Both the position numbers and the translations under genes were made by a program. 45,878 nt of DNA from Myxococcota bacterium (GTDB taxonomy: Bacteria > Myxococcota > JAJVIH01), in the NCBI GenBank assembly GCA_022072125.1, contig JAJVIH010000065.1, positions 1 to 45,878 of the forward strand. The letters are read 5' to 3'. Below the pieces are notes generated by a model that was not told the origin of the DNA, searched no databases, and worked only from the letters and a program-made list of their open reading frames with translations. This document shows positions 22,591 to 31,273 of this stretch, in pieces (positions within the stretch are counted from its first letter, which is position 1; each line of letters begins with the position of its first letter).

Positions 22591-24468
22591 ATGTGTGGAA
22601 TTACCGGTATTGTACGCTCCGCGGGTGGACAGGTTTCCGCGGAAACGCTGAAAGCCATGACCGATGTCATCGCGCACCGCGGACCGGATGATTCGGGGCT
22701 GGCCTGGTTCAGAAGCGATGGCGGGGCCGTGGGCGGGGATGGAGACTGGAGCGTCGCCCTGGGGCACCGGCGGCTGTCCATTCTCGATTTGAGCCCGGCC
22801 GGCCATCAGCCGATGACCCGCGACGGGAAGGTCTGGATCACCTACAACGGCGAAGTGTACAACTTCGTGGAATTGCGCGGCGAACTGGAAAAAGCAGGCC
22901 ACGAATTCAAGTCACAATCCGATACCGAGGTGATCCTGGCGGCGTATGCGCAGTGGGGAACTTCCTGCTTCCGGCGATTCCGCGGCATGTGGGGGATGAT
23001 GATCGCGGACTTCCACAAACGGAAGGTCATTCTCTGCCGTGACCGGATTGGCATCAAGCCGCTTTATTACTGGAAATATCAGGGCTCCGTATTTGTCGCG
23101 TCCGAAATCAAACAGTTCTCCAAAATCCCGGCCTTCCGGGCCAGGGTCAATCCGCAGGCCGCCGCGGAATATCTGGGTCAGGGATATGAAAACCCTGTTC
23201 GATCGCTGTTCGATACGGTGGAAACCGTTCCCGGCGGTTGCTGGATCGAGATGGATGTGGCCGCCCCATCCCCCCGCATCAGCGCGCCCCAATCCTATTG
23301 GGAGCCGGAGCGTGTAAGCGTCTCGGTTACGGATGCAAACGAAGCCTCCCGGCTGTTTCTCGACAAATTCCGTGAGTCCGTGGCCCTGCACCTGCGCAGC
23401 GATGTTCCGGTTGGATGCGCGCTTTCGGGAGGACTTGATTCCAGTTCCATCGCCGCGCTGGTTCACGAATTGAACGGACCCCAGGGGGCCCTCCATTGTT
23501 TCAGCACGATATATCCCGGCGACAAGGCTGACGAGCGGGAGTTCATTGACGCCGCGTTGAGCGGAATCCGGGCGGAGCCGCATATGGTCAGCCCGCGTCC
23601 CGGGGAGTTCCTTCGGGATCTCGATCTGCTGTTATGGCACCAGGACGAACCGATTGGCTCCGCATCCATCTACAACGGCTTCAGGCTTTCCAGAATGACG
23701 CGCGAGGCGGGCGTGCCCGTGACCCTGAATGGGCAGGGCGGCGATGAAATTCTTGGGGGATACTATCAGTCGTTTCTCATGTATCTCCGCGCGGCCATCC
23801 GCCGCAAACAACTGATTCCATTGCTGGAACATTCGGCCGGAGCCCTGTTGCCGGGCGGGAATCCGGATTTGCTCCGGGAGTTGCCGCGCTTCGCCCGGCG
23901 ATTCAAACACCGGAAACGCAAGAGCAACCTGATCCGGGTCAAGAATCATGAGCGGGGATCCGGGGTTTCCGGGATGTTTGAACAGGCGCTTTCAGCGGAT
24001 GAACAAAACCGCCGGGTGTTTGATATCCGGGCCATGTACCTTCCCCGTCTTCTGAAGTGGGACGACCGGAACTCCATGGCGTTTTCGGTGGAGGGGCGCT
24101 ATCCGCTGCTCGATCACGAACTGATCGAACTGTGTTTGAGCTTTTCGCCCCGGGTCTTATATCATCGCGGCTGGACCAAATGGCCGCTCCGTCTGGGCAT
24201 GGGCCGGCTGTTAACTGAAAAAGTGTTGTGGAGAAGGGACAAACTGGGTTGGGGCGTCCCCCAGCAACGCTGGCTGCAACAGGAGTTCCGTCCCACGCTG
24301 GAAAGCTGGCTCAATTCCGATTCACCGCTGTGGAGTCTGGTTGAACCCAATGATGTCCGGTCCGTGGCGAACGGAGCATGGAGTCGTCGCAATAACACGG
24401 AGCATGGCGAAATCCTGTTCCGGTTATTCATGTTTGACCGGTGGATGCGGGTTTTTCACATAAACTGA
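22591..24468 (+). CDS. asnB: Glutamine-dependent asparagine-synthase-like amidotransferase
   Basis: This 625-residue protein begins MCGITG, so Cys2 is the glutaminase nucleophile and the ATG at 22591 is the true start. A class II glutamine amidotransferase domain (1-~210) contains HRGPDDSG, LGHRRLSILD and YNGEVYN. The synthetase domain has the ATP pyrophosphatase loop SGGLDSS at 279-285 and GQGGDEILGGY. In surface-polysaccharide clusters such AsnB-like enzymes (for example WbpS in Pseudomonas aeruginosa) convert uronic-acid carboxyls to amides. That suits a locus making a diacetamido-mannuronic acid. Free asparagine synthesis is the alternative. A carbamoyltransferase follows after 44 bases. 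Confidence 0.85.
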   Translation: MCGITGIVRSAGGQVSAETLKAMTDVIAHRGPDDSGLAWFRSDGGAVGGDGDWSVALGHRRLSILDLSPAGHQPMTRDGKVWITYNGEVYNFVELRGELEKAGHEFKSQSDTEVILAAYAQWGTSCFRRFRGMWGMMIADFHKRKVILCRDRIGIKPLYYWKYQGSVFVASEIKQFSKIPAFRARVNPQAAAEYLGQGYENPVRSLFDTVETVPGGCWIEMDVAAPSPRISAPQSYWEPERVSVSVTDANEASRLFLDKFRESVALHLRSDVPVGCALSGGLDSSSIAALVHELNGPQGALHCFSTIYPGDKADEREFIDAALSGIRAEPHMVSPRPGEFLRDLDLLLWHQDEPIGSASIYNGFRLSRMTREAGVPVTLNGQGGDEILGGYYQSFLMYLRAAIRRKQLIPLLEHSAGALLPGGNPDLLRELPRFARRFKHRKRKSNLIRVKNHERGSGVSGMFEQALSADEQNRRVFDIRAMYLPRLLKWDDRNSMAFSVEGRYPLLDHELIELCLSFSPRVLYHRGWTKWPLRLGMGRLLTEKVLWRRDKLGWGVPQQRWLQQEFRPTLESWLNSDSPLWSLVEPNDVRSVANGAWSRRNNTEHGEILFRLFMFDRWMRVFHIN

Positions 24469-24512
24469 ATTGGCGGAAATGCTCCGCCCGGTAAAAAACG
24501 GGAGATGTTGAC

Positions 24513-26240
24513 ATGAATATTCTGGCCATCGCGGATGGTATCGCTTCCATTGTTTACTTCACGGAAGGCAAGGTGAAATACGCCATCCAGGAGGAGAGGC
24601 TGGCCTATGAAAAGAATTACATGGGCCACCCAAGGAGATCGATTGACTGGCTGTTAAACCGGATTTCACCGGGGGAAATCGATCTGATCGCCTACGCGGG
24701 CAAACAGACGTTCAACGACTATGAGAACCGGGATACCTACGTGGCGCGCTACAAACAGGGATTTGAGCGTCACCCCATCCAGATGCTGCGGGGCACATTG
24801 AAGGATGTCTCCGTCATCAACAATCTGCGGGATCAGATCAGGTCGAAAAAAAGGCCCGCCCGTTTGAACCCGCCGCTTCAGGGCAAGCGGACGGTTTCGC
24901 TGGATCACCATCTGTGCCATGCGGCGTCCGCGTATTACTCGTGGGGCGTTCTGAACGAGCCGGTGCTGGTTTTCACCTGCGATGGAGAGGGAGATCGTCT
25001 GTCCGGTTCTGTTTGCGTGGGCGAAGCAGGAAAACTGCGCCGCGTTTCGGAGATCCGGCACAATGCGTCTCTTGGCGCATTCTTCGCCGACATCACCTTT
25101 CTCATGGGGATGATACCCCATGAACATGAGTACAAGGTGATGGGGCTGGCGCCCTACTGCAAGGATGAAAAACGCATCAACGCCCTCAAGGAGAAATTCG
25201 CCAAATGGTTCACCATGGACCCTGATGGGATGAGTTGGCGATATACCGGTCCCCAGCGTTCCGTGCATACCGCGCGCGCGGAACTGGGAGAAATGATCAA
25301 GCTTCAACGTTTCGACATCATCGGCGCCGCGGCCCAGGAGTTTCTGGAGGAGTGGCTTTTGCGCTGGGTGAAGAACGCCATCGCAAAAACCGGCATCCGC
25401 AAGGTTTGCGCCGCGGGCGGAACCTTCATGAATGTTAAGGCCAACCAGAAGATCGCGGAGCTTCCCGAGGTGGATGCCTGTTTTATCATGCCCTCTTCCG
25501 GCGATGAGACCCTGGCTTTCGGCGCCGCCTACCTGGCGGCCGCGGAAAACGGGAATCCGCTGGACATCCAGCCGCTGGGCTCACTCTATCTTGGCGATGA
25601 CATCGCCGACTACGACGTGGAACACGCGGTCGGAAATTACCGCTTCCAGAATGAAGTCGAGGTCAAACGGTGCGAACACATCAACCGGGAGGTCGCCGCC
25701 ATTCTCGCCCGGGGCGGAATTTGCGGGCGGGTCAACGGGCGCATGGAGTTTGGCGCGCGCGCTCTGGGCAACCGTTCCATCCTCGCCTGTCCCAACAGCT
25801 ACCAGGTGGTCCGTGTGATCAACGACATGGTGAAAAACCGGGATTTCTGGATGCCTTTCGCGCCATCCGTCATGGCGGAGAATGTGGAAGTCTACTTCGA
25901 GAATCCCAAAAAACTGCATGTGCCCTACATGACGTTCACCCTGAACAGCCGTCCGGAAAAACGCTCCAAAATGGAAGCCGCGATTCATCCGCAGGACGCC
26001 ACCGGACGGGTGCAGGCGGTATACAAGGACTGGAATCCCGGATATTACGAGGTGCTCTCGTGCTACAAGGAACTGACGGGCGAATCGCTGATCCTGAACA
26101 CCTCCTATAACCTGCACGGTTTGCCGATTGTGCATACGCCCAAATACGCGATGGATGTGTTCGACCAGTCCGGGTTGCCCAACCTGGCGCTGGGGGACTT
26201 TCTCATCAGCAAGAAGAACATCCGCGTGGAAGGGATTTGA
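24513..26240 (+). CDS. O-carbamoyltransferase (NodU/CmcH/TobZ family)
   Basis: This 575-residue enzyme probably moves a carbamoyl group from carbamoyl phosphate, via a carbamoyl-adenylate, to a sugar hydroxyl. The Kae1-like domain shows the metal-binding DHHLCHAASAYY, TCDGEGD and PSSGDETLAFGAAY. The C-terminal YrdC-like domain shows GRMEFGARALGNRSIL, FWMPFAPSV and LNTSYNLHG. The start has GGGAG nine bases upstream. The very N-terminus reads AIADGIASIVYF where the family normally has a His-Asp-Ala/Ser motif, so one active-site His is absent or displaced. Carbamoylated surface sugars are known from nodulation factors and some polysaccharides; here the target is probably a sugar of the repeat unit. 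Confidence 0.85.
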   Translation: MNILAIADGIASIVYFTEGKVKYAIQEERLAYEKNYMGHPRRSIDWLLNRISPGEIDLIAYAGKQTFNDYENRDTYVARYKQGFERHPIQMLRGTLKDVSVINNLRDQIRSKKRPARLNPPLQGKRTVSLDHHLCHAASAYYSWGVLNEPVLVFTCDGEGDRLSGSVCVGEAGKLRRVSEIRHNASLGAFFADITFLMGMIPHEHEYKVMGLAPYCKDEKRINALKEKFAKWFTMDPDGMSWRYTGPQRSVHTARAELGEMIKLQRFDIIGAAAQEFLEEWLLRWVKNAIAKTGIRKVCAAGGTFMNVKANQKIAELPEVDACFIMPSSGDETLAFGAAYLAAAENGNPLDIQPLGSLYLGDDIADYDVEHAVGNYRFQNEVEVKRCEHINREVAAILARGGICGRVNGRMEFGARALGNRSILACPNSYQVVRVINDMVKNRDFWMPFAPSVMAENVEVYFENPKKLHVPYMTFTLNSRPEKRSKMEAAIHPQDATGRVQAVYKDWNPGYYEVLSCYKELTGESLILNTSYNLHGLPIVHTPKYAMDVFDQSGLPNLALGDFLISKKNIRVEGI

Positions 26241-26276
26241 ACCGAAATTCCTTTTGCCGGTTTCAACGGAGAATCC

Positions 26277-27269
26277 ATGTCATCACCAGTGAAAGTGGCT
26301 GTTTTCGGGTGCGGTTACTGGGGAAAGAACCTCGTCCGCAATATGAAGGAACTCGGCGCCCTGGCCGCCGTGGTGGACCCCTCGGAAGGGGGACGGAAAA
26401 CCGCCGCGGGCATCGCCCCGGATGTTCCGGTTCATGAAACCCCGGACGCGGTCCTCCGCGATCCCTCGATTCAAGGAGTCGTGGTGGCCACGCCCGCCGA
26501 AACCCATATGCCCATGGTGAACGCCGCCGTGGACGCGGGCAAGGACGTGTTGTGCGAGAAGCCGCTGGCCCTCCGGTACGAAGACGCCCGGTTCATGGCC
26601 CGCAACGCGGAGGAAAAAGACCGCATCCTGATGGTCGGGCATATTCTGGAATATCACCCGGCGGTGCTGAAGCTGCAGGAACTGATCCGCGAAGGCGTGC
26701 TGGGCAAGGTGCAGTATATCTATTCCTCCCGCCTGAACCTGGGGAAAATCCGCACGGAAGAAAATATCCTGTGGTCGTTCGCGCCGCACGATATCGCGGT
26801 GATCCTGCGGCTGGTGGGGGCGGCGCCGTTTCAGGTGATCTGCGCGGGCGGCTCTTACCTGCAGCCCAATATCGCCGATGTGACGGTCACCCAGTTGCTG
26901 TTCGACAATGGCGTGGCGGCCCATGTGTTTGTGTCCTGGCTGAATCCTTTCAAGGAGCAGAAGCTGGTGGTGATCGGCTCCCAGCGCATGGTCACCTTTG
27001 ACGATGTCCGCAAGGAGTTGATGCTCCACGATCAGCGCGTGGACTGGAAAGCGGGAGAGCCGGCGCCGGTCAAGGGCGAGGGCAGGCTGATCGAATACGC
27101 CGCCGATGAACCGCTCAAGCGGGAATGCCGCGCGTTTCTGGAGGCCATCGCCACGCGGAAACCGCCCATCACCGACTCGGCCAGCGCGCTGCGCGTGCTC
27201 CGCGTGTTGCAGGCGAGCCAGCGTTCGCTGGTCACGCAGGGCCACCCGGTCATGCTTCCCCTCGACTGA
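26277..27269 (+). CDS. wbpB: UDP-GlcNAcA 3-dehydrogenase (WbpB-type Gfo/Idh/MocA oxidoreductase)
   Basis: This 330-residue NAD-dependent oxidoreductase oxidises C3 of UDP-GlcNAcA to the 3-keto sugar, preparing it for transamination. The Rossmann loop is GCGYWGKNLVRN at 11-22 and the family's catalytic Lys is in EKPL (94-97). GHILEYHPA at 121-129 fits the WbpB subgroup, and FAPHDIAV carries the conserved acid-His pair. GGAG lies five bases before the ATG. It is followed after 29 bases by the fused aminotransferase/acetyltransferase that uses its product. The order wbpB, wbpD/E, wbpI matches the Pseudomonas pathway, with wbpA 20 kb upstream. Confidence 0.88.
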   Translation: MSSPVKVAVFGCGYWGKNLVRNMKELGALAAVVDPSEGGRKTAAGIAPDVPVHETPDAVLRDPSIQGVVVATPAETHMPMVNAAVDAGKDVLCEKPLALRYEDARFMARNAEEKDRILMVGHILEYHPAVLKLQELIREGVLGKVQYIYSSRLNLGKIRTEENILWSFAPHDIAVILRLVGAAPFQVICAGGSYLQPNIADVTVTQLLFDNGVAAHVFVSWLNPFKEQKLVVIGSQRMVTFDDVRKELMLHDQRVDWKAGEPAPVKGEGRLIEYAADEPLKRECRAFLEAIATRKPPITDSASALRVLRVLQASQRSLVTQGHPVMLPLD

Positions 27270-27298
27270 TTTCTTCCAACTCCAACCAGGGTCCATCC

Positions 27299-29167
27299 AT
27301 GTCAAATCCCAACCGCCCGTATTTCGCCCACGAATCCGCGTATGTAGACGAACCTTGCGAGATCGGCGAGGGCACCAAAATCTGGCATTTCTGCCATGTC
27401 CTGAAGAATGCGAGGATCGGCCGCAACTGCGTGCTGGGGCAGAATGTCTCCATCGCCGACGGCGTGGTGATTGGCGACCGTGTCAAAATCCAGAACAACG
27501 TATCCGTATACACCGGCACGGTGATTGAGGATGAGGTCTTTCTGGGGCCTTCCTGCGTGCTGACCAACGTCACCAACCCGCGATCCCAGGTCAACCGTCA
27601 TTCGCTGTACGAGAAGACGCTGATCCGGCGCGGCGCCAGCATCGGCGCCAATGCGACGATCGTCTGCGGCACAACCATCGGACGTTATGCGTTCATCGCC
27701 GCGGGCGCGGTGGTGGCGAAGGATGCGCCTGATTATGCGTTGATGGCGGGCGTTCCCGCCCGGCAGATCGGCTGGATGAGCCGTCATGGGCACCGGTTGA
27801 CTCACCACGATGCGGATGGCGTGTATACCTGCCCCGAAAGCGGGTTCCGTTACAAAGTCCAGGAGGGCGTGATGCGCTGCCTTGATCTGGATGAAGAGGC
27901 TCCCCTGCCGGAGAACCTGTCGAAGGGAGAAGTCAGCTACGACGCCTTCAAATCAAAAGCACCCGCGGCGCCGCGGAAGGTGACATCGGTTCCGTTGCTC
28001 GATCTCAAGCGCAACAACGAGCCCATCGAAGGGGAACTGCGCGAGGCGTTCGAGAAGGTGCTGCGCGAGGCCCATTTCATCATGGGACCCGAGGTCAAGG
28101 AACTGGAGACGGAGTGCGCCCGGTACACGCACTGCAAGCACGCCATCGGCGTGTCATCGGGCACCGACGCCATCCTGCTCGCCCTGATGGCCCTCGATAC
28201 CGGTCCGGGCGATGAAGTGATTTGCCCCACCTATACCTTCTTCGCCACCGCCGGTTGCATCTGGCGCACCGGCGCGAAACCGGTGTTCGTGGATAGTGAT
28301 CCCTGGTCCTACAACTGCGACCCGGAAGACATCCGGAAGAAGATCACGCCGCGCACCAAGGCCATCATGCCTGTTCACCTGTACGGCCAATGCGCCGACA
28401 TGGACCCGATCCTGGCGCTGGGCCGGGAGTTCAATATCCCCGTCATTGAAGACGCGGCGCAGGCGATCGGATCCGAATACAAGGGGCGCGCGGCGGGCAG
28501 CATGGGAGCCTTTGGCTGTTTTTCGTTCTTCCCGTCCAAGAATCTGGGCGGATTTGGCGACGGCGGCCTGGTGACGGCCAACGACGATACGCTGGCCGAA
28601 AAGGCGCGTGTCCTGCGCGCGCATGGCTCCAAGCCCAAGTATTTCCACAAGCTGGTGGGCGGAAATTTCCGGCTGGACACCCTGAACGCGGCCCTGTTGC
28701 TGCCCAAGCTGCGCCGGCTGGATGAATACACGCTGGGCCGCCAGCGCAACGCCCGCCTGTACACCCGCCTCCTGCTGGAAACCGGGCTGGCGGCGCACAA
28801 TTGCCCGGCCTCCCAGTTGCCGCAGGGAATCGAGCCGGGGCCCGCGATGGACAAGGCGAAGCTGCTTCTGCCGGTCGCCTTCGCCAACCGCCACATCTAT
28901 AACCAGTATGTCATCCGCGCGCCGGGCGATGGCGTGCGCGATGCGTTGATGAAACACCTCAAGGACAAAAAGATCGGCACGGAGATTTATTATCCCCGCC
29001 CCATGCACCTGCAGGAATGCTTCGCCCAGCTTGGGCACAAGCCGGGCGACATGCCGCACAGCGAGCGGGCCGCCAACGAAACCTTCGCCGTGCCGGTTTT
29101 CCCCGAACTGACGGAAGCGGAAATCCGCTACGTGGTGGATTCCCTGGCGGAGTTTTTCCGGGGCTGA
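27299..29167 (+). CDS. wbpD-wbpE: Fused N-acetyltransferase and aminotransferase (WbpD-WbpE)
   Basis: This 622-residue protein combines two pathway steps. Residues ~8-165 are a left-handed beta-helix acetyltransferase of WbpD type: hexapeptide repeats, NPRSQVNR, and the end GVPARQIGWMSRHG. A short Cys-containing tail (170-200) and a linker follow. Residues ~228-622 are a DegT/DnrJ/EryC1 PLP aminotransferase of WbpE type: SSGTDAILLAL, the PLP-ring Asp385 in EDAAQ, and Schiff-base Lys414 in FPSKNLGG. In most organisms these are separate proteins. The aminotransferase converts UDP-3-keto-GlcNAcA to the 3-amino sugar, and the acetyltransferase then N-acetylates it to UDP-GlcNAc3NAcA. Fusion would hand the unstable amino intermediate from one site to the next. 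The reading frame is continuous across the linker. Confidence 0.9.
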   Translation: MSNPNRPYFAHESAYVDEPCEIGEGTKIWHFCHVLKNARIGRNCVLGQNVSIADGVVIGDRVKIQNNVSVYTGTVIEDEVFLGPSCVLTNVTNPRSQVNRHSLYEKTLIRRGASIGANATIVCGTTIGRYAFIAAGAVVAKDAPDYALMAGVPARQIGWMSRHGHRLTHHDADGVYTCPESGFRYKVQEGVMRCLDLDEEAPLPENLSKGEVSYDAFKSKAPAAPRKVTSVPLLDLKRNNEPIEGELREAFEKVLREAHFIMGPEVKELETECARYTHCKHAIGVSSGTDAILLALMALDTGPGDEVICPTYTFFATAGCIWRTGAKPVFVDSDPWSYNCDPEDIRKKITPRTKAIMPVHLYGQCADMDPILALGREFNIPVIEDAAQAIGSEYKGRAAGSMGAFGCFSFFPSKNLGGFGDGGLVTANDDTLAEKARVLRAHGSKPKYFHKLVGGNFRLDTLNAALLLPKLRRLDEYTLGRQRNARLYTRLLLETGLAAHNCPASQLPQGIEPGPAMDKAKLLLPVAFANRHIYNQYVIRAPGDGVRDALMKHLKDKKIGTEIYYPRPMHLQECFAQLGHKPGDMPHSERAANETFAVPVFPELTEAEIRYVVDSLAEFFRG

Positions 29168-29182
29168 CCGTTTTTTGGGACC

Positions 29183-30277
29183 ATGACTCACGTCGTCTCC
29201 ATCGTTGGCGCCCGGCCGCAGTTCATCAAGGCGGCCGTGGTTTCGCGGGCTCTCGCCGCGGCCGGAGTGCGCGAGACCCTGGTTCATACAGGCCAGCATT
29301 ATGACGCGGCCATGAGCGACGTGTTTTTCCAGGAACTGGGGTTGCCCCCTCCCGCGCATCATTTGGGAGCCGGCGGGTTGGGGCACGGCGCCGCCACCGG
29401 CCGCATGCTGGAAAAAATCGAAGCGGTATTGCTGGAAACCAGGCCTGACTGGGTGCTGGTATACGGCGACACCAATTCGACCATCGCGGGCGCGCTGGCC
29501 GCCGTGAAGCTGCATATTCCGGTCGCTCATGTGGAGGCCGGCATGCGTTCGTTCAACCGGCGCATGCCGGAGGAGATCAACCGCGTGCTCACCGATCACG
29601 CCGCATCGCTGCAACTGCTCACCCATGAGCACCCCCGCAAGTTACTGGCCGATGAGGGGATCACCACGGGCGTTCACACCGTCGGCGACACCATGTACGA
29701 CGCCGCCCTCTTGTTCCGGCCCGCGGCGGAGCGTTCCGGCGCGCGCCGGCGTCTGGGGCTGGAAGACGGCGGATACGCCCTGGCGACGCTCCACCGCGCG
29801 GAGAACACCGATGATCCGGCGCGGCTGCGCGGGATCATCACCGGATTGACGGCGGTGGGGGCCATGATTCCCGTTCTGCTGCCGCTGCATCCGCGCACCC
29901 GCAAGATGCTGGGCGAACTGGGATTGGCCTTTGATCCGCTGCGTGTCCGCGTGATCGATCCCATTGGCTATCTGGACATGCTGGACCTGGAACGCGGGGC
30001 CCGGCTGATTCTGACGGATTCCGGCGGCGTGCAGAAGGAAGCGCTGTTCAACGGCGTTCCCTGCATCACCATGCGCGATGAAACCGAGTGGGTGGAGACC
30101 GTGGAACTCGGATGGAATATCCTGGTCGGCGCGGACGCCGTTCGCATCGAGGCCGCCGCCCGCCGGTTTTTGTCTCACCCGCCAAAGGAAGCGCCGCCGC
30201 CGGTTTACGGCGACGGCCGCGCCGGAGAGAAGATCGCCATGTTGCTCCGCGATCTGGCCGGCAAAGTCCACATCTGA
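29183..30277 (+). CDS. wbpI: UDP-GlcNAc3NAcA 2-epimerase (WbpI type)
   Basis: This 364-residue non-hydrolysing 2-epimerase is paralogous to the enzyme at 13923-15011. Key residues are conserved: GARPQFIKAA at 9-18, Asp96 in YGDTNST, Glu118 in HVEAGMRSFNRR, Glu130/131 in MPEEINRVLTDH, LHRAEN, and DSGGVQKE for UDP binding. RPQFIKA and the RRMPEEINRVLTDH stretch fit the WbpI subgroup better than WecB, and it directly follows the wbpD-wbpE fusion. It would give UDP-ManNAc3NAcA, the last step of the pathway. It is the final gene of the plus-strand operon; 125 bases later yebC ends on the opposite strand. Confidence 0.87.
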   Translation: MTHVVSIVGARPQFIKAAVVSRALAAAGVRETLVHTGQHYDAAMSDVFFQELGLPPPAHHLGAGGLGHGAATGRMLEKIEAVLLETRPDWVLVYGDTNSTIAGALAAVKLHIPVAHVEAGMRSFNRRMPEEINRVLTDHAASLQLLTHEHPRKLLADEGITTGVHTVGDTMYDAALLFRPAAERSGARRRLGLEDGGYALATLHRAENTDDPARLRGIITGLTAVGAMIPVLLPLHPRTRKMLGELGLAFDPLRVRVIDPIGYLDMLDLERGARLILTDSGGVQKEALFNGVPCITMRDETEWVETVELGWNILVGADAVRIEAAARRFLSHPPKEAPPPVYGDGRAGEKIAMLLRDLAGKVHI

Positions 30278-30379
30278 TCGCCGGTCAAACGGCCATTCCC
30301 CAACAGGTCAGCCGGAAGTCTGTTCGCGCATGCGAGGACAGCAGCGCTTCGTCCTTGGGGCGGACCCGCTTTCGCCCTG

Positions 30380-30395
30380 CCGGGCGCAAGCCCGG
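30380..30395. terminator. GC-rich hairpin between convergent genes
   Basis: CCGGGC (30380-30385) and GCCCGG (30390-30395) pair around a GCAA tetraloop, between the end of wbpI and the end of yebC. It could mark transcript ends on either strand. No T-tract is present, so it is not a classical intrinsic terminator. Confidence 0.35.
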
Positions 30396-30402
30396 GATGG
30401 AA

Positions 30403-31152
30403 TCAGCCGTCCTGGGATTTCAGGAATCCCTCATCCAGTTCAAAATTGGCGAAGGCGTTCTGCACGTCGTCGTGGTCTTCGAGCGCGTCCATCAGGTTCA
30501 TGGCGATTTCGGAATCGTGGGCGTCCAGTTTGATGGTGTTCGCCGGAATGCGGGCCAGGGTGGCCGATTTGGGCTCCAGACCTTTCTTGACGAAGGCGTC
30601 GCGGACGGCTGCGAAATCGCCCGGATCGCAGGTGACCTGCCATTCCTCTCCCGCCAGGATGACATCCTCGGCGCCGCATTCCAGGGACAGATCCATCATC
30701 TTTTCCTCGGAGCCGGCGGAGAGCGGGAAGGTCAGCAGCCCCTTGCGGTTGAAATTCCAGGCGACGCTGCCGGATTCGCCCAGGTTGCCATTGTGCTTGG
30801 AGAATATCTTGCGGATTTCCGAGGCGGTGCGGTTGCGGTTGTCGGTCATGATCTCCAGCATGATGGCGGAGCCGCCCGGACCGATGCCTTCATAGACAAT
30901 CTCTTCGTAGTTGGCGTCATCGCCCTGCCCGGAGCCGCGTTTGATGGCGCGCTCCATGGTGTCGCGCGGCATGTTGGCGGCGCGGGCGTTGTCAATGGCC
31001 AGGCGCAGGCGCGGGTTGGAATTGGGATCGGGCAATCCGGCGCGCGCGGCGACGGTGAGTTCGCGGATCAGCTTGGTGAAGACCTTGCCCCGCTTGGCGT
31101 CTTCCTTTTCCTTGCGGTGCTTGATGTTTTTCCATGCGCTATGGCCGGCCAT
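30403..31152 (-). CDS. yebC: YebC/PmpR-family protein
   Basis: This 249-residue conserved protein begins MAGHSAWKNIKHRK, the universal YebC start. Three domains follow as usual, with NMPRDTMERAIKRGSG, YEGIGPGGSAIMLE, TDNRNRTASEIRKIFSKHNGNLGESGSV and a C-terminal NLMDALEDHDDVQNAFANFE. The start at 31152 is confirmed by GGAAGGA five bases upstream; the frame stays open further upstream without signals. The family has been described as transcriptional regulators and more recently, for some members, as helping ribosomes at proline-rich stretches. It is normal housekeeping and lies outside the polysaccharide operon, convergent to it. Confidence 0.95.
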   Translation of the reverse strand: MAGHSAWKNIKHRKEKEDAKRGKVFTKLIRELTVAARAGLPDPNSNPRLRLAIDNARAANMPRDTMERAIKRGSGQGDDANYEEIVYEGIGPGGSAIMLEIMTDNRNRTASEIRKIFSKHNGNLGESGSVAWNFNRKGLLTFPLSAGSEEKMMDLSLECGAEDVILAGEEWQVTCDPGDFAAVRDAFVKKGLEPKSATLARIPANTIKLDAHDSEIAMNLMDALEDHDDVQNAFANFELDEGFLKSQDG

Positions 31153-31252
31153 AGAAGTCCTTCCAGTATCGCCAGACCGCCGTACAAAAAACCATGGGCG
31201 GCGGCGGGCGCGGATGTGTAGCATGGCGGCTGAAAAGCGGTCAAAGCCAGAG

Positions 31253-31273
31253 GGAGCAAGGCCTTGTTGCTCC
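31253..31273. repeat. Inverted repeat in the yebC-queE divergent gap
   Basis: GGAGCAA (31253-31259) and TTGCTCC (31267-31273) form a perfect 7-bp inverted repeat around a 7-base centre, in the 214-base gap between the divergent yebC and queE genes. It could be an operator or a hairpin in the queE leader. I saw no preQ1-riboswitch-like structure. The rest of the gap shows nothing clear. Confidence 0.4.
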
